42,904 nucleotides of DNA from Nitrospirota bacterium (GTDB lineage: Bacteria; Nitrospirota; Thermodesulfovibrionia; Thermodesulfovibrionales; SM23-35). The translations under genes were made by a program, and so were the position numbers. Shown piece after piece: positions 1 through 8,884 of this stretch. Positions within the stretch are counted from its first letter, which is position 1. Each line of letters begins with the position of its first letter. Below the pieces are notes generated by a model. It did not search any database, was not told the DNA's origin, and worked only from the letters and a program-made list of their open reading frames with translations. The stretch lies in assembly GCA_014859105.1 (NCBI GenBank), contig JACUUX010000020.1:1-42904 (forward strand). Reading direction: 5' to 3'.

Positions 1-37
1 GTTTCAATCCTTGTTTTAATGGAACTTTCTCTGAGAC
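1..37 (-). CRISPR. Leader-proximal CRISPR repeat; array continues outside the window
   Basis: On the minus strand these 37 bases end in GGATTGAAAC, which contains the ATTGAAAC 5' handle typical of type I-A/I-B/III crRNAs, and begin GTCTCAGAGA. Only one copy is visible, because the array would extend leftward beyond base 1. The orientation is decided by the handle and by the leader-like, gene-free stretch to the right, followed by cas4-cas2-cas1. Seen directly: sequence, length and position next to cas genes. Inferred: that it is the first, leader-adjacent repeat. Confidence 0.82.
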
Positions 38-244
38 AGTATTTTGCCGTGAAAACCCTGAAAATAGCCATTCTAATATAATTTTAGAAATGCCTATTTT
101 ATACAAAAAGCATATCATTTTTGAGCATAAGATGTCGATTTTCACTGCCTTTTACATGAAACCCTGCGGTGAAAACCATTGACAGGCAATGATTTTCACC
201 GCGATGTCTAAATTCTTTCAATAAATTTCCACCATGCAAAAAAA
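38..244 (-). promoter_or_regulatory. CRISPR leader with four copies of a GTGAAAAYC motif
   Basis: This gene-free stretch lies between the first repeat and cas4. It is AT-rich and contains the motif GC(C/A/G)GTGAAAA(C/T)C four times: 46-60 (+), 137-149 (-), 166-181 (+) and 187-202 (-). The last two form a hairpin. Its position and base composition are those of a leader that would promote leftward array transcription and mark the integration site for Cas1-Cas2. No promoter box was assigned with confidence. Confidence 0.6.
166..202. repeat. Inverted repeat in the CRISPR leader
   Basis: A 16-base arm starting GCGGTGAAAA (166-181) pairs with 187-202 ending TTTTCACCGC, with one mismatch and a 5-base loop (182-186). 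It is too far from any gene end and lacks a T-run, so it is unlikely to be a terminator. It is more likely a protein-binding dyad in the leader. Confidence 0.6.
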
Positions 245-268
245 AGTGTAAGTGTATGTGCAAGTGTT
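245..268. repeat. TG-rich hexamer tract downstream of cas4
   Basis: Four units in strict 6-base register (AGTGTA, AGTGTA, TGTGCA, AGTGTT). This is the leftmost member of a degenerate hexamer family that recurs at gene junctions across the first 11.3 kb. Confidence 0.7.
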
Positions 269-305
269 TGAAAATGGTGCACTATCTTAATCAGTTGTCA
301 AAGAG

Positions 306-1378
<1,073 letters not shown>

Positions 1379-1753
1379 TTATTTAGCACTCTTCTTCTCC
1401 AAGGATTTTGCAAGGCCATAAAGCATTCTGCTTATATCCTTTATTTCTTCATTTATACTATTAAAAATGTCTTCCGACAAATATCCAAGATCCTTTGACA
1501 ACAATAACTGATATTTCAATTCCGCTGCAGAACCTCTTGATATGCCAACAAACTGACGATATTCTTTACTGTTTAGACGGTTGGCGCCTTCCAGAAGATT
1601 TGACGGAATAGAAACAGCAGCTCGTCTTATCTGGGAAATGAGTCCAAATCTTTCTTCAGAAGGTATTTGTTTTGTTATTTTATAAACTTTTAAAACCATG
1701 GCATGTATTTTTGTAAAAACATTGAGTTCTTCTGGACTATTAATTTTATCCAT
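1379..1753 (-). CDS. Four-helix-bundle protein of the S23/intervening-sequence family, inserted between cas1 and cas2
   Basis: 124 residues, almost all helical, with the family hallmarks IRRAAVSIPSNLLEGA and EYRQFVGISRGSAAELKYQL. This family (ribosomal S23 / 23S rRNA intervening-sequence protein, distantly related to Avd of diversity-generating retroelements) is often found in mobile or hitchhiking positions, and its biochemical role is unknown. The start is supported by AAAGGAG 9 bases upstream of the ATG. It lies in the same direction as the cas genes but is foreign to a cas operon, and it is flanked by hexamer tracts in opposite orientation. Family assignment is by motif recognition. A role in CRISPR adaptation would be pure speculation. 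Confidence 0.85.
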   Translation of the reverse strand: MDKINSPEELNVFTKIHAMVLKVYKITKQIPSEERFGLISQIRRAAVSIPSNLLEGANRLNSKEYRQFVGISRGSAAELKYQLLLSKDLGYLSEDIFNSINEEIKDISRMLYGLAKSLEKKSAK

Positions 1754-1785
1754 AAATACATTCTCCTTTGCCGTTTAAGATTTTT

Positions 1786-1856
1786 ACTCACACATACACA
1801 TTCACTTACACTTTGTTTTAACAATCTCATACACTTGCACTTACACTTTCACTTTA
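1786..1856. repeat. Hexamer tract between the four-helix gene and cas1; contains the cas1 stop
   Basis: Two blocks in 6-base register on the plus strand: ACTCAC/ACATAC/ACATTC/ACTTAC/ACTTTG (1786-1815) and TCATAC/ACTTGC/ACTTAC/ACTTTC/ACTTTA (1827-1856), separated by a short non-repeat gap. The cas1 TGA stop (1849-1851) falls inside the second block. Confidence 0.8.
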
Positions 1857-2817
1857 TTAGTTTATTAGCTATCGAATGACACTCGAACTGGATGATATTC
1901 CTTTTCTGAATGTTCCTGCCTTTGTATCTCACAGTATCATCAAGGGTCTTATTGAGTGCCTCAATTAAGACTGCCTTACCGTCTTTATTTAATGTAAATC
2001 CACCTTTGAATTCATCGAAATATTCAACCTTTACTTTCCTTCCGCTGAAAAGATAAACAACGGTCTCTTCTGCAAAGATTCTGAACATTTCTATAAGGTC
2101 AAAAACAAGGGATTTTTTATTGTAATTGTCTGTATGAAGGAAACCGATATACGGATCAAGTCCCGCTATAATGCATGCCTTTTCAACGAGGGAATAAAGC
2201 ACGCCGTATCCATAGTTCAATAATGCATTGAATTCATCTTTAGCAGGGTTTCTGCTCCTGCCATCAAATTTAAACCTCTCAGGCATGATGTAACTTAAGG
2301 TGTCGAAATAAATCTTTCCTGCTGCCCCTTCCAAAGCCATGATGGTGCCACGTCTTTCGTCAATGGTTCCTGTCAGGGTAGAAATCCGCCGGGTTATATC
2401 TTCAAGCCTCTTTAAAGTTTCTTCAAGCCTCTCGGCCTTATCCTCCCTTGGCCTTTTAAGCCTTTCTATAAAATCCATTTGATTCTCTATCTTCTTTACA
2501 ACCCATTCTTTTGAAAGCTCCAGCCCTTCAACAATGGCACTGACCTCAAGCTGTTTTCTCCTTATCAAAACAGTACTGCCAAGTTTTGAATGCCATACCC
2601 TTCCATAAGGGTCGCCGAATTCATCGAGGAAAATCACATCTATGTTATTTTCAATTGCGAATTTCAGAGCATCGGTTGAAAGGTAGGCGCTGGTAGTGAT
2701 CATAATGCTATCAACCTTTCTGACAGAAATCTCGAAGACCTTATCCTCGTTCTTTACAAGGAAACAGTCCCCGCTTTTCCTCAGATATGACCCATATGTA
2801 TTTATTACAAGCTGCAT
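1849..2817 (-). CDS. cas1: CRISPR-associated endonuclease/integrase Cas1
   Basis: Cas1 is the metal-dependent integrase that inserts spacers at the leader end of the array. At 322 residues it is full length, with an N-terminal beta domain (MQLVINTYGSYL...) and a C-terminal helical catalytic domain. Visible catalytic motifs are the glutamate in ALEGAAGKIYF, the histidine in GFLHTDN and the acidic residue in SLVFDLIEMFR. The C-terminus is intact (IANKLIK), and its stop codon lies in a hexamer tract. Upstream, towards the broken nucleotidyltransferase, is a 7-base-period tract. The interruptions on both sides separate cas1 from cas6 and cas2, so transcription through foreign genes would be needed for one operon. 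Confidence 0.96.
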   Translation of the reverse strand: MQLVINTYGSYLRKSGDCFLVKNEDKVFEISVRKVDSIMITTSAYLSTDALKFAIENNIDVIFLDEFGDPYGRVWHSKLGSTVLIRRKQLEVSAIVEGLELSKEWVVKKIENQMDFIERLKRPREDKAERLEETLKRLEDITRRISTLTGTIDERRGTIMALEGAAGKIYFDTLSYIMPERFKFDGRSRNPAKDEFNALLNYGYGVLYSLVEKACIIAGLDPYIGFLHTDNYNKKSLVFDLIEMFRIFAEETVVYLFSGRKVKVEYFDEFKGGFTLNKDGKAVLIEALNKTLDDTVRYKGRNIQKRNIIQFECHSIANKLIK

Positions 2818-2823
2818 ACTTCC

Positions 2824-2858
2824 TCAGAAATCAGAACACAGAGCACAGAAAGCAGACA
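2824..2858. repeat. 7-bp-period tract (NCAGANN) upstream of cas1
   Basis: Five units in exact 7-base register: TCAGAAA, TCAGAAC, ACAGAGC, ACAGAAA, GCAGACA. A second tract of the same type (four units) is at 11229-11256. This is a different family from the TG-rich hexamers. Confidence 0.7.
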
Positions 2859-2899
2859 AAATTCTTTTTCTTCCTTTAGCATGAAGAATTTTCAATCTT

Positions 2900-3437
2900 T
2901 TACTCATTATCTTTAACCCGTTTTTTAACGGATTCCCATATTTCTACAAGGCTGAGACGCTGAGACCAATCAGAAATATAGTTCAAATCTATCGAATCCC
3001 CGCTGATTTTCAGAATACCGGTGATATCACGAAGATGTTTTTCAGAACCACCTTCTTTATAATATGCCATCTTTTTGATGATCACATCTTCAGGCGCTGC
3101 AAAATTCGCCTGGTAGGATTCAGCCGGATGTATGCGGCGTATCCTGCTTTATGATTACATCTACTTTTAAACCTGAAGCAGGATGAACAATATTGAATTG
3201 CCCGGGACCGTGTATGGCATCTTTTATCATTTCTACATCAATAAAGTACTCATTTGTTGGAAATGAATTGACCAAACCCCCGATATGCTGTTCCTTGATT
3301 GCTGCTACGATATCTATATCATTCGTAAACCGGGGTTCCCCGTAAGCCATAGACGCAACAGACCCTGTTACGAGGTATGGTATTTCAAGACGCTCAAAGA
3401 TCTCTACAATTTTCTGTAGCAGTTCAAACGGCCCCAT
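2900..3437 (-). pseudogene. Frameshifted nucleotidyltransferase (MNT-like) of a two-gene unit
   Basis: The N-terminal part (3437 to about 3120) has the polymerase-beta/MNT signature: YLVTGSVASMAYGEPRF followed by TNDIDIV, with two metal-binding aspartates, and later VDVIIKQDTP. It then hits a stop. The C-terminal part continues in another frame, and the codons before 3085 read ANFAAPEDVIIKKMAYYKEGG, which matches the region that follows VDVIIKQDT in this family. The break lies near 3110-3130, where family members carry a few extra residues, so a small frame-shifting deletion is likely. Together the parts give about 175 residues. The gene sits between cas6 and cas1 and is probably inactive, unless the frameshift is a sequencing error. 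Confidence 0.75.
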
Positions 3438-3651
3438 GAGAAAGTCTCCTCGCTACTTCTTGACTTATTCTTTCCGAATCCCATTCAGGATGAGATTTGC
3501 CAAGATGTGATATAAGCATATTACGCGCAGATATCCACAAATTAAACCCTATGCTGATTCTCTCAGCAGGAGATTTTTCTTTCAACACATCTGCCATTAC
3601 ATCATCCATAACCTCAATCTGCCCGTTATCCAATCTTAATGTCTTTTCCAT
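3424..3651 (-). CDS. Small companion protein of the nucleotidyltransferase
   Basis: 75 residues. The start is the ATG at 3651, since GGAAG lies about 10 bases upstream; an in-frame TTG at 3660 has no useful spacing. Segments such as RLDNGQIEVMDDVMADVL and EVARRLSHGAV are typical of a small uncharacterised protein encoded directly before this type of nucleotidyltransferase. It overlaps that gene by 14 bases. By position it could be the antitoxin-like partner of an MNT-type pair, but no such function is shown here. The partner gene is broken while this ORF is intact. Confidence 0.65.
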   Translation of the reverse strand: MEKTLRLDNGQIEVMDDVMADVLKEKSPAERISIGFNLWISARNMLISHLGKSHPEWDSERISQEVARRLSHGAV

Positions 3652-3716
3652 TCTATTCAAGCTTCCTTTGTCTAAATTATATCCTTCCCACTTTCATAAA
3701 GCAGTTTATTTATTTT

Positions 3717-3782
3717 ACTGACACCGACACAGTTTCATCGTTCGTTACTGACACATGCACATTCACTGGCATCGTTTCACTG
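3717..3782. repeat. Hexamer tract between the companion gene and cas6; contains the cas6 stop
   Basis: Eleven 6-base units in register, including ACTGAC, ACCGAC, ACTGAC, ACATGC, ACATTC, ACTGGC and TCACTG, with degenerate units in between. The cas6 TGA (3763-3765) spans the ACATTC/ACTGGC boundary, the same hexamer phase as the cas1 stop in its own tract. Confidence 0.75.
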
Positions 3783-4425
3783 TGCCAAACCCCCTCGACA
3801 CCGACTTCCCGATTCCCCAGTAATCCGGGATTTCAAAGTTGACAGAGAAGTTTCCAAGAAACCCGAGCATGGGTGTACCTTTAAGCTTAGTCGGGACTTC
3901 ATGAACATTCAATGTCACAGTGATTTTGTCAGTTATCACATATTCAAGACCCTTGGACATTGAGATAATATTGCCAATAAGGATACTTTCTAACTGCTTT
4001 TTCTGTTCATCTTTATTTCTTTTTTTATAACGATTAAAGCTTTCTTCATCAAGAGCAAGCCAGGGGGTGAGGAATTTATACGGGAACATGTTTTCTGTGA
4101 CTCCGAAGGTTATATCCTGCTCAATCAATTTTCTATCAGTTACCACATATCTTTTTCCTTTTAAATCAAGATAGTCAATGTTAGAGACTATCTTCACTAT
4201 TTCTGAAGCCTCTTCAATTCCCAAAATCATTGGAATCCCATCTATTATCTTGTATTGAACTTTAGGGTACACATAAACAAAACCTTTCTTATCAGGATTA
4301 TTTAAATGATGATGTAATAAAGGATTATCAGGAAACAGATTTGCAATAAATCCTCGAAGTGTTGAAGGAGAATCTGTAACTTTTATATCTGTCTGCAAGA
4401 TTAATATATTATTTGTTATAAACAT
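3763..4425 (-). CDS. cas6: CRISPR pre-crRNA endoribonuclease Cas6
   Basis: Cas6 cuts pre-crRNA within the repeat, leaving the 8-nt ATTGAAAC handle seen in the repeat at base 1. The protein has 220 residues and two ferredoxin-like halves. It shows the early LRGFIANLF segment, a histidine cluster (LLHHHLNN, a candidate source of the catalytic His) and the C-terminal glycine-rich RNA-binding loop GIGKSVSRGFGTVK. It begins 6 bases after cas3 ends. The last residues (KRCQ) and stop are encoded at the edge of a hexamer tract, so the extreme C-terminus may have been altered by the repeat. Confidence 0.9.
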   Translation of the reverse strand: MFITNNILILQTDIKVTDSPSTLRGFIANLFPDNPLLHHHLNNPDKKGFVYVYPKVQYKIIDGIPMILGIEEASEIVKIVSNIDYLDLKGKRYVVTDRKLIEQDITFGVTENMFPYKFLTPWLALDEESFNRYKKRNKDEQKKQLESILIGNIISMSKGLEYVITDKITVTLNVHEVPTKLKGTPMLGFLGNFSVNFEIPDYWGIGKSVSRGFGTVKRCQ

Positions 4426-4431
4426 TACCCC

Positions 4432-6819
4432 TCAGATAATTAGACAACCTTTATCTTCGCTTGATATGTTTTCCAGAGAAAAGCCAGTATCTAAGTTGTA
4501 AGGTAAAGTGCAAATAGTATATTTTTCATCAACAACATAAAAATAATCGGGATATTTTCTGAGCCACCAATAAGGCACTTTCACCATAATTAGCACTGGG
4601 TCTTTCTTAAGTTCGGAAAGCCAGTAAAGTTCTGGAATAACATCCTGTTTTATAAAATGAGTTTCTCTAAACTTGACAAAATTACCGTCTTCTTCAGAGT
4701 AGCGTACTTCTTTGGGTGAAAAACCAAAAAGTGTACATTCATTGAATACCCTTGCGAGATTTTGTGGAGGAAATGTTATGTCATGATAAACTTGTGAACA
4801 CCAATCTTTTATAATCTGATAGGTAGTTTCTCCTGCCTTGATCATATCCTCGGTTCTCTTAACAAAATTGACTTCACCGTCTTTCCCAAAATAATATGGA
4901 ATATATTTTTCAGTCCTATAAATAAGCATTTTTGCACTGTTGTTGTGATGTTTGGCGCCTCTATTTAATCTGCCACCTCTTTGTCCAAGCGCATCAATAG
5001 GGGCAATCTCTGTATGCATTACTGTACAGGAAATATCTACTGATATCTCGATTGCTTGAGTAGAAACAATTATCCATTTATCTCTTCCGTTTTTCCATGA
5101 GAAAATTGCAGATTCCTTGCTGTTTTCGGAATAGGCTCTATCATAATGCGTAAACACAGAATGATATAATATGACATCACTTTTCCCTCCAATTTTTTCT
5201 ATCAACCGATCATACATATCCTGAGCCTTTGCAACCGTATTTACAATAATGATCTGCTTTTCCCCTTTTTTATAAAATTCAACAATTTCATCTATCGCAT
5301 CCTGTATAAAACACTCCTTAATGTCGACTAAAAAAGGTTTAAAGCTAAATCCTTCTTTGTCTTCTATCAAGAGGTACTCTTTCCCCATGTTATTAACGAT
5401 ACAATCTGGAAGTGTTCCGCTCATTGCTATGTGAGGGACTTTAAGTCTTTTTAATATTTCCATTGCATCAATGATATATCTTAAGGTGTGATGCTCATAA
5501 TAATGAATTTCATCAAATATGACTACTGATGTCAAAATATTCCCAAGTGCATAATCAGCCTGTTTGTAACCATGAACCAGCGAATAGACAAGATGGTCAA
5601 TAGTTGTTACCGTAACAGGCTTAAGAAAAACCTTTTCCGCTCTTACAATTGTTGATATATCATCATCTTGAATGACATTTTCATCATCTTCAGTTATAGC
5701 CTTTCCTTCAAGATAATGAACAAATCTGCTCAGGCTATGATAAATTCCGACATTTTCATCTCCGAATATTTCTTTAAGCCGTGAATACATTGCATTTGAT
5801 GTGATCTGCGTCGGTAAGGCAAAGATAATTTTATTTCTGCCTTCCTTTTCAATTATATCTATTGCCTTTGTTAATGCAGCCTCGGTCTTTCCCCTCCCAC
5901 AGGGAGCAGATATTAAAAGATATAAGTCATTTTCATTATTTTGAATCTCATTTTGATATTCATATAGAGTATTTTTAAAAACTCCGTGCTTTGCAACTTT
6001 AAAGATGTCAGTCGAAGGCACAACATTCAACTCACAATCTTTTAAAAGGGACTGATAGACTACGCCTTCTTTTAAATCCGACTTCCCAAAGTATTCACTT
6101 GCTTTTGCATCGCAAAATTTGAGGATTGATAAGACAAGGCTATATATCGCTTTTATTTGTGATTCTTTATTTTTAGCTATCTTTTCATTATGATGCTTAA
6201 GTATACCAAGTTCATCCTTTATATCAGCGTTCAACTGAAAAGAATCAATCTTGTAGTCGTCGGGCAACTTAAAGATCGGCAAAACTTTGAGATTGAATAT
6301 TTTATTCAGTCCTACTCTTTTAAATATATTTTCTGCCTTATCTATAAAAGCCTTCATAGGTTCTAAAAGATATGTGACTTTATTATTTAGTCTTGCATCT
6401 TCATATATCCGATTGTACAGTTGACTATGATGCGATAGAACGCAAAGCTGGAGAATCAATTCTAATTCTTTGTTGTTACCATGTAATGATGTATGAATGA
6501 AAGGGAGGCTAAAAAATGGATGGGAAATAGAGCCACAGGGTTTGCCTTGTCTGATATTATTTTGAAACTCTTGAGTAAGTTTGCCGATATCATGCAAAAA
6601 TACAGACAAATAAATGATACTTAAAAAGAAGTCGTCATTCAAGGTAAAGTCTTTTGAAAAGCGCTTCAAAACCGGAATGTTTTTTGAAAGATAATCTTTA
6701 AATACCAGCAGGCTATCCTCTGTATGTCCTTCTAATGATTGAAATACATCTTTATTTTCTTGCTTTTTGGCTATTGCTTCAGAAAGCGATATATTCATTG
6801 CCTGATCTATAGCAGTCAA
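4432..6819 (-). CDS. cas3: CRISPR-associated nuclease-helicase Cas3
   Basis: Cas3 is recruited by Cascade to unwind and degrade target DNA. Domains: an N-terminal HD nuclease (GHTEDSL at 31-37, LHDIGK with HD at 76-77, HH at 130-131), then an SF2 helicase with Walker A GRGKT (308-312), a DEIH box (VVIFDEIHYY), SGTLP, and motif VI (QRGGRLNRG). At 795 residues it is full length with HD and helicase fused. The start is uncertain: a TTG at 6819 has AAGGAAA immediately upstream, and an ATG lies at 6798. Both overlap the end of cas5 by 20-41 bases, which implies coupling. Confidence 0.96.
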   Translation of the reverse strand: MTAIDQAMNISLSEAIAKKQENKDVFQSLEGHTEDSLLVFKDYLSKNIPVLKRFSKDFTLNDDFFLSIIYLSVFLHDIGKLTQEFQNNIRQGKPCGSISHPFFSLPFIHTSLHGNNKELELILQLCVLSHHSQLYNRIYEDARLNNKVTYLLEPMKAFIDKAENIFKRVGLNKIFNLKVLPIFKLPDDYKIDSFQLNADIKDELGILKHHNEKIAKNKESQIKAIYSLVLSILKFCDAKASEYFGKSDLKEGVVYQSLLKDCELNVVPSTDIFKVAKHGVFKNTLYEYQNEIQNNENDLYLLISAPCGRGKTEAALTKAIDIIEKEGRNKIIFALPTQITSNAMYSRLKEIFGDENVGIYHSLSRFVHYLEGKAITEDDENVIQDDDISTIVRAEKVFLKPVTVTTIDHLVYSLVHGYKQADYALGNILTSVVIFDEIHYYEHHTLRYIIDAMEILKRLKVPHIAMSGTLPDCIVNNMGKEYLLIEDKEGFSFKPFLVDIKECFIQDAIDEIVEFYKKGEKQIIIVNTVAKAQDMYDRLIEKIGGKSDVILYHSVFTHYDRAYSENSKESAIFSWKNGRDKWIIVSTQAIEISVDISCTVMHTEIAPIDALGQRGGRLNRGAKHHNNSAKMLIYRTEKYIPYYFGKDGEVNFVKRTEDMIKAGETTYQIIKDWCSQVYHDITFPPQNLARVFNECTLFGFSPKEVRYSEEDGNFVKFRETHFIKQDVIPELYWLSELKKDPVLIMVKVPYWWLRKYPDYFYVVDEKYTICTLPYNLDTGFSLENISSEDKGCLII

Positions 6820-7576
6820 TTTCCTTGTTTAGCTCTACTCTTTCTCCTACCTTAGGAGCAGCAATTATCCAATCCTCTCGAAAATAATCTCTCTTCTTTT
6901 TAGTGCTGTACTCGACAAATCTGTAGGGAACTCTTCCCATGATTAGTTTTTTATCCAATGGATATGTTTCATTGTCAACTCTGACTACTGAATCAATCAA
7001 TTTGCTTCTATCAGGTTTAAAATCTTCAGGAGTACTCTCAGATATTATTACAAAGTCATCTGAAGCACCGATATACAAAGGCCGAGGAGGATTCGTCAAG
7101 GCCGAAGAAATGTCATTAAGCAAGGTCTGCTCGCCTTTAAGATATATTTTGCATGTTATTGGACTCACATATTCTTTTACAAACGGACCGCTTGTATTTT
7201 GAGGCAAGCAAAGCTTTTGATAAAGCGATTTCTCCTGCTTAGTAAGTGCTGACAAGTCATAATTGTTTTTCTCTACTTTCTCTAAAACCTCCCTTCTCTT
7301 TTTGGCATCTGCCGGTGGCTTTAGCTTCTTCATCAAAGCCATGTCAAAAAACCTATCAGGTAAATTCAAGGGTTTTAATGAAATTTGCAGGTCGTTCAAT
7401 TCCTTATTATATGCGTCCCTATTGATTGACAAGTCTCCCATGCCCATCGTACTGGCAATTAATCCTCTAATTGTAGTGAATGGGGGAAAAGGAAAAGAAA
7501 GCAAGGTAATAGTAGAATAGGGTTTTCTAAAATTGATAATATACGGCGTCTCAAGCACAAAACTTAAGCCATTCAT
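6779..7576 (-). CDS. cas5: CRISPR-associated protein Cas5 (type I-B, Cst-type)
   Basis: Cas5 caps the 5' handle of crRNA in Cascade. The N-terminal beta-strand and glycine-rich segment are typical: SFVLETPYIINFRKPYST, then FPFPPFTTIRGLIASTMG. The start chosen is the ATG at 7576, preceded by AAGGAAG with 5-base spacing. A longer reading starting at 7609 would overlap cas7 and adds only a lysine-rich tail. About 265 residues. It lies 10 bases after cas7 and overlaps cas3. Confidence 0.88.
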   Translation of the reverse strand: MNGLSFVLETPYIINFRKPYSTITLLSFPFPPFTTIRGLIASTMGMGDLSINRDAYNKELNDLQISLKPLNLPDRFFDMALMKKLKPPADAKKRREVLEKVEKNNYDLSALTKQEKSLYQKLCLPQNTSGPFVKEYVSPITCKIYLKGEQTLLNDISSALTNPPRPLYIGASDDFVIISESTPEDFKPDRSKLIDSVVRVDNETYPLDKKLIMGRVPYRFVEYSTKKKRDYFREDWIIAAPKVGERVELNKEIDCYRSGNEYIAF

Positions 7577-7586
7577 AACATCTTCC

Positions 7587-8546
7587 TTATTTTTCTTTCT
7601 TTCCTTCAAAAGTCAACTTATTGATCTCATCATAGACCTTGTCAATAGCCTGCTGCGGAGTAGTATTTGTCAGCTTATGCTTCGTAAAAATCTCTCTAAT
7701 TTTTTCTTCATTTTTAAATGCTCCTGACAACAGACCGGTAAAAATATTGTTCCCCGATTTATTCAAATCACTAAGAATATCAGCAAGCCTTTCGGTATGC
7801 AGTTCAATTGCTGAATTAGGTCGTATTTCAAGAGCCTTTTGTATTAGATGGTTGTAGTTATCTTGTGTTGATAAAAGAATAATATCAGGAGAAAAATCCG
7901 TCAGCACTCTTGCCTGCTTTGAAAAGTCTGAGATGTTTTTAAACGCCTTTAATGCTAACAAAATTCTCTCTTTTCTTTTATCTCCTGTTAGCTCATAATT
8001 TATACCTGTGCTTTTCCTTTTTGCAGGGTCTATTTTTTCTTCACCCCCGACTTTTGCAACATCAATAGAAAATCCGGCCTTATACAGATTAACAGCAAGT
8101 TCAACATTTACGATGTCTCCTTTTAGTTCACCCGCTGTTTCCTGCGGCTTCCTTCTGGTCAAGAAATCAATGGTCAGATTATCCTGTAAAGATAGCAAAC
8201 CCATTGCAGGAGACATTTTTATTGGCGATACACGGGTTCTCGCTCCACCTGCTGTCTCTCCACCTTTCTTGATAGTTGTCATAAATCCAAACAAGTCATC
8301 CAAAATGCACCCTTCAATATCTCCGCATGTCTCGCCTTTGTCATTTGCAATACAGTAATCATTAGATGTAATCAATCTCCTAATTGCCTCTTTCCAGTAG
8401 TACCTCATTGCCTGACCGCTTACATAGGGATAATCAACACCGTGGAGTTTGTATTTTTTTACATCTACAAGGTTACTTCCGCCAATGCCCGAATTAAGGT
8501 TTGTTAAATCCGTTCTCGCCATCCAAACAGCATTAATTGCCTTCAT
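7587..8546 (-). CDS. cas7: CRISPR-associated protein Cas7 (Cst2/DevR family)
   Basis: Cas7 forms the helical backbone of Cascade along the crRNA. The N-terminus MKAINAVWMARTDLTNLNSG is followed by HGVDYPYVSGQAMRYYW, a recognisable Cst2/DevR signature. 319 residues is a normal length. The ATG has a GGAGGGATAGG-type ribosome binding site just upstream. It follows the small 107-residue gene by 14 bases. This family, together with the CXXC-CXXC Cas8, is what places the system in the Tneap branch of type I-B. Confidence 0.92.
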   Translation of the reverse strand: MKAINAVWMARTDLTNLNSGIGGSNLVDVKKYKLHGVDYPYVSGQAMRYYWKEAIRRLITSNDYCIANDKGETCGDIEGCILDDLFGFMTTIKKGGETAGGARTRVSPIKMSPAMGLLSLQDNLTIDFLTRRKPQETAGELKGDIVNVELAVNLYKAGFSIDVAKVGGEEKIDPAKRKSTGINYELTGDKRKERILLALKAFKNISDFSKQARVLTDFSPDIILLSTQDNYNHLIQKALEIRPNSAIELHTERLADILSDLNKSGNNIFTGLLSGAFKNEEKIREIFTKHKLTNTTPQQAIDKVYDEINKLTFEGKKEK

Positions 8547-8560
8547 TTCCTATCCCTCCT

Positions 8561-8884
8561 TTATTGACTCTTTGAATATTTAATGGCTCCTAAATAATAT
8601 GTTGCATAAACCAAGACGACATCTTTTATCTCATCATGATTATCTTTATATTTGTTGATTACCTCCATTAAATCGGCAAGGGGCTTCGTGTATACTGATT
8701 CTTCTTCTTTTTTCCCAATACTTATTGCCCGTAACGCTATATTCTTTATCTGCTTTTCAAAATCTTCTACAGTCCTTGTTCTATCCAGTTGATAAATCTC
8801 TGAGATATAGTTATTCCCAACGTGCCCGATAACCTGCCCACTCTTTTTCATCACTTCTAATTCATCTGGTTCAAACTTTATCAT
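8561..8884 (-). CDS. Small helical protein between cas8 and cas7; candidate Cas11 small subunit
   Basis: 107 residues, charged and predicted mainly helical, starting MIKFEPDELEVMKK and ending IKYSKSQ. I do not recognise a named family. Its start overlaps cas8 by 4 bases (ATGA) and cas7 follows 14 bases later, so it is an integral operon member rather than an insertion. In type I-B systems the small subunit is usually made from an internal start inside cas8. Here Cas8 is only 380 residues and this separate gene sits where a small subunit would be encoded, so a Cas11 role is the leading inference. No direct motif proves it. Confidence 0.6.
   Translation of the reverse strand: MIKFEPDELEVMKKSGQVIGHVGNNYISEIYQLDRTRTVEDFEKQIKNIALRAISIGKKEEESVYTKPLADLMEVINKYKDNHDEIKDVVLVYATYYLGAIKYSKSQ

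Noticed and set aside
1379-1753. Diversity-generating retroelement, because the four-helix protein resembles Avd
   Set aside because: No reverse transcriptase, template repeat or variable repeat is seen in the window.
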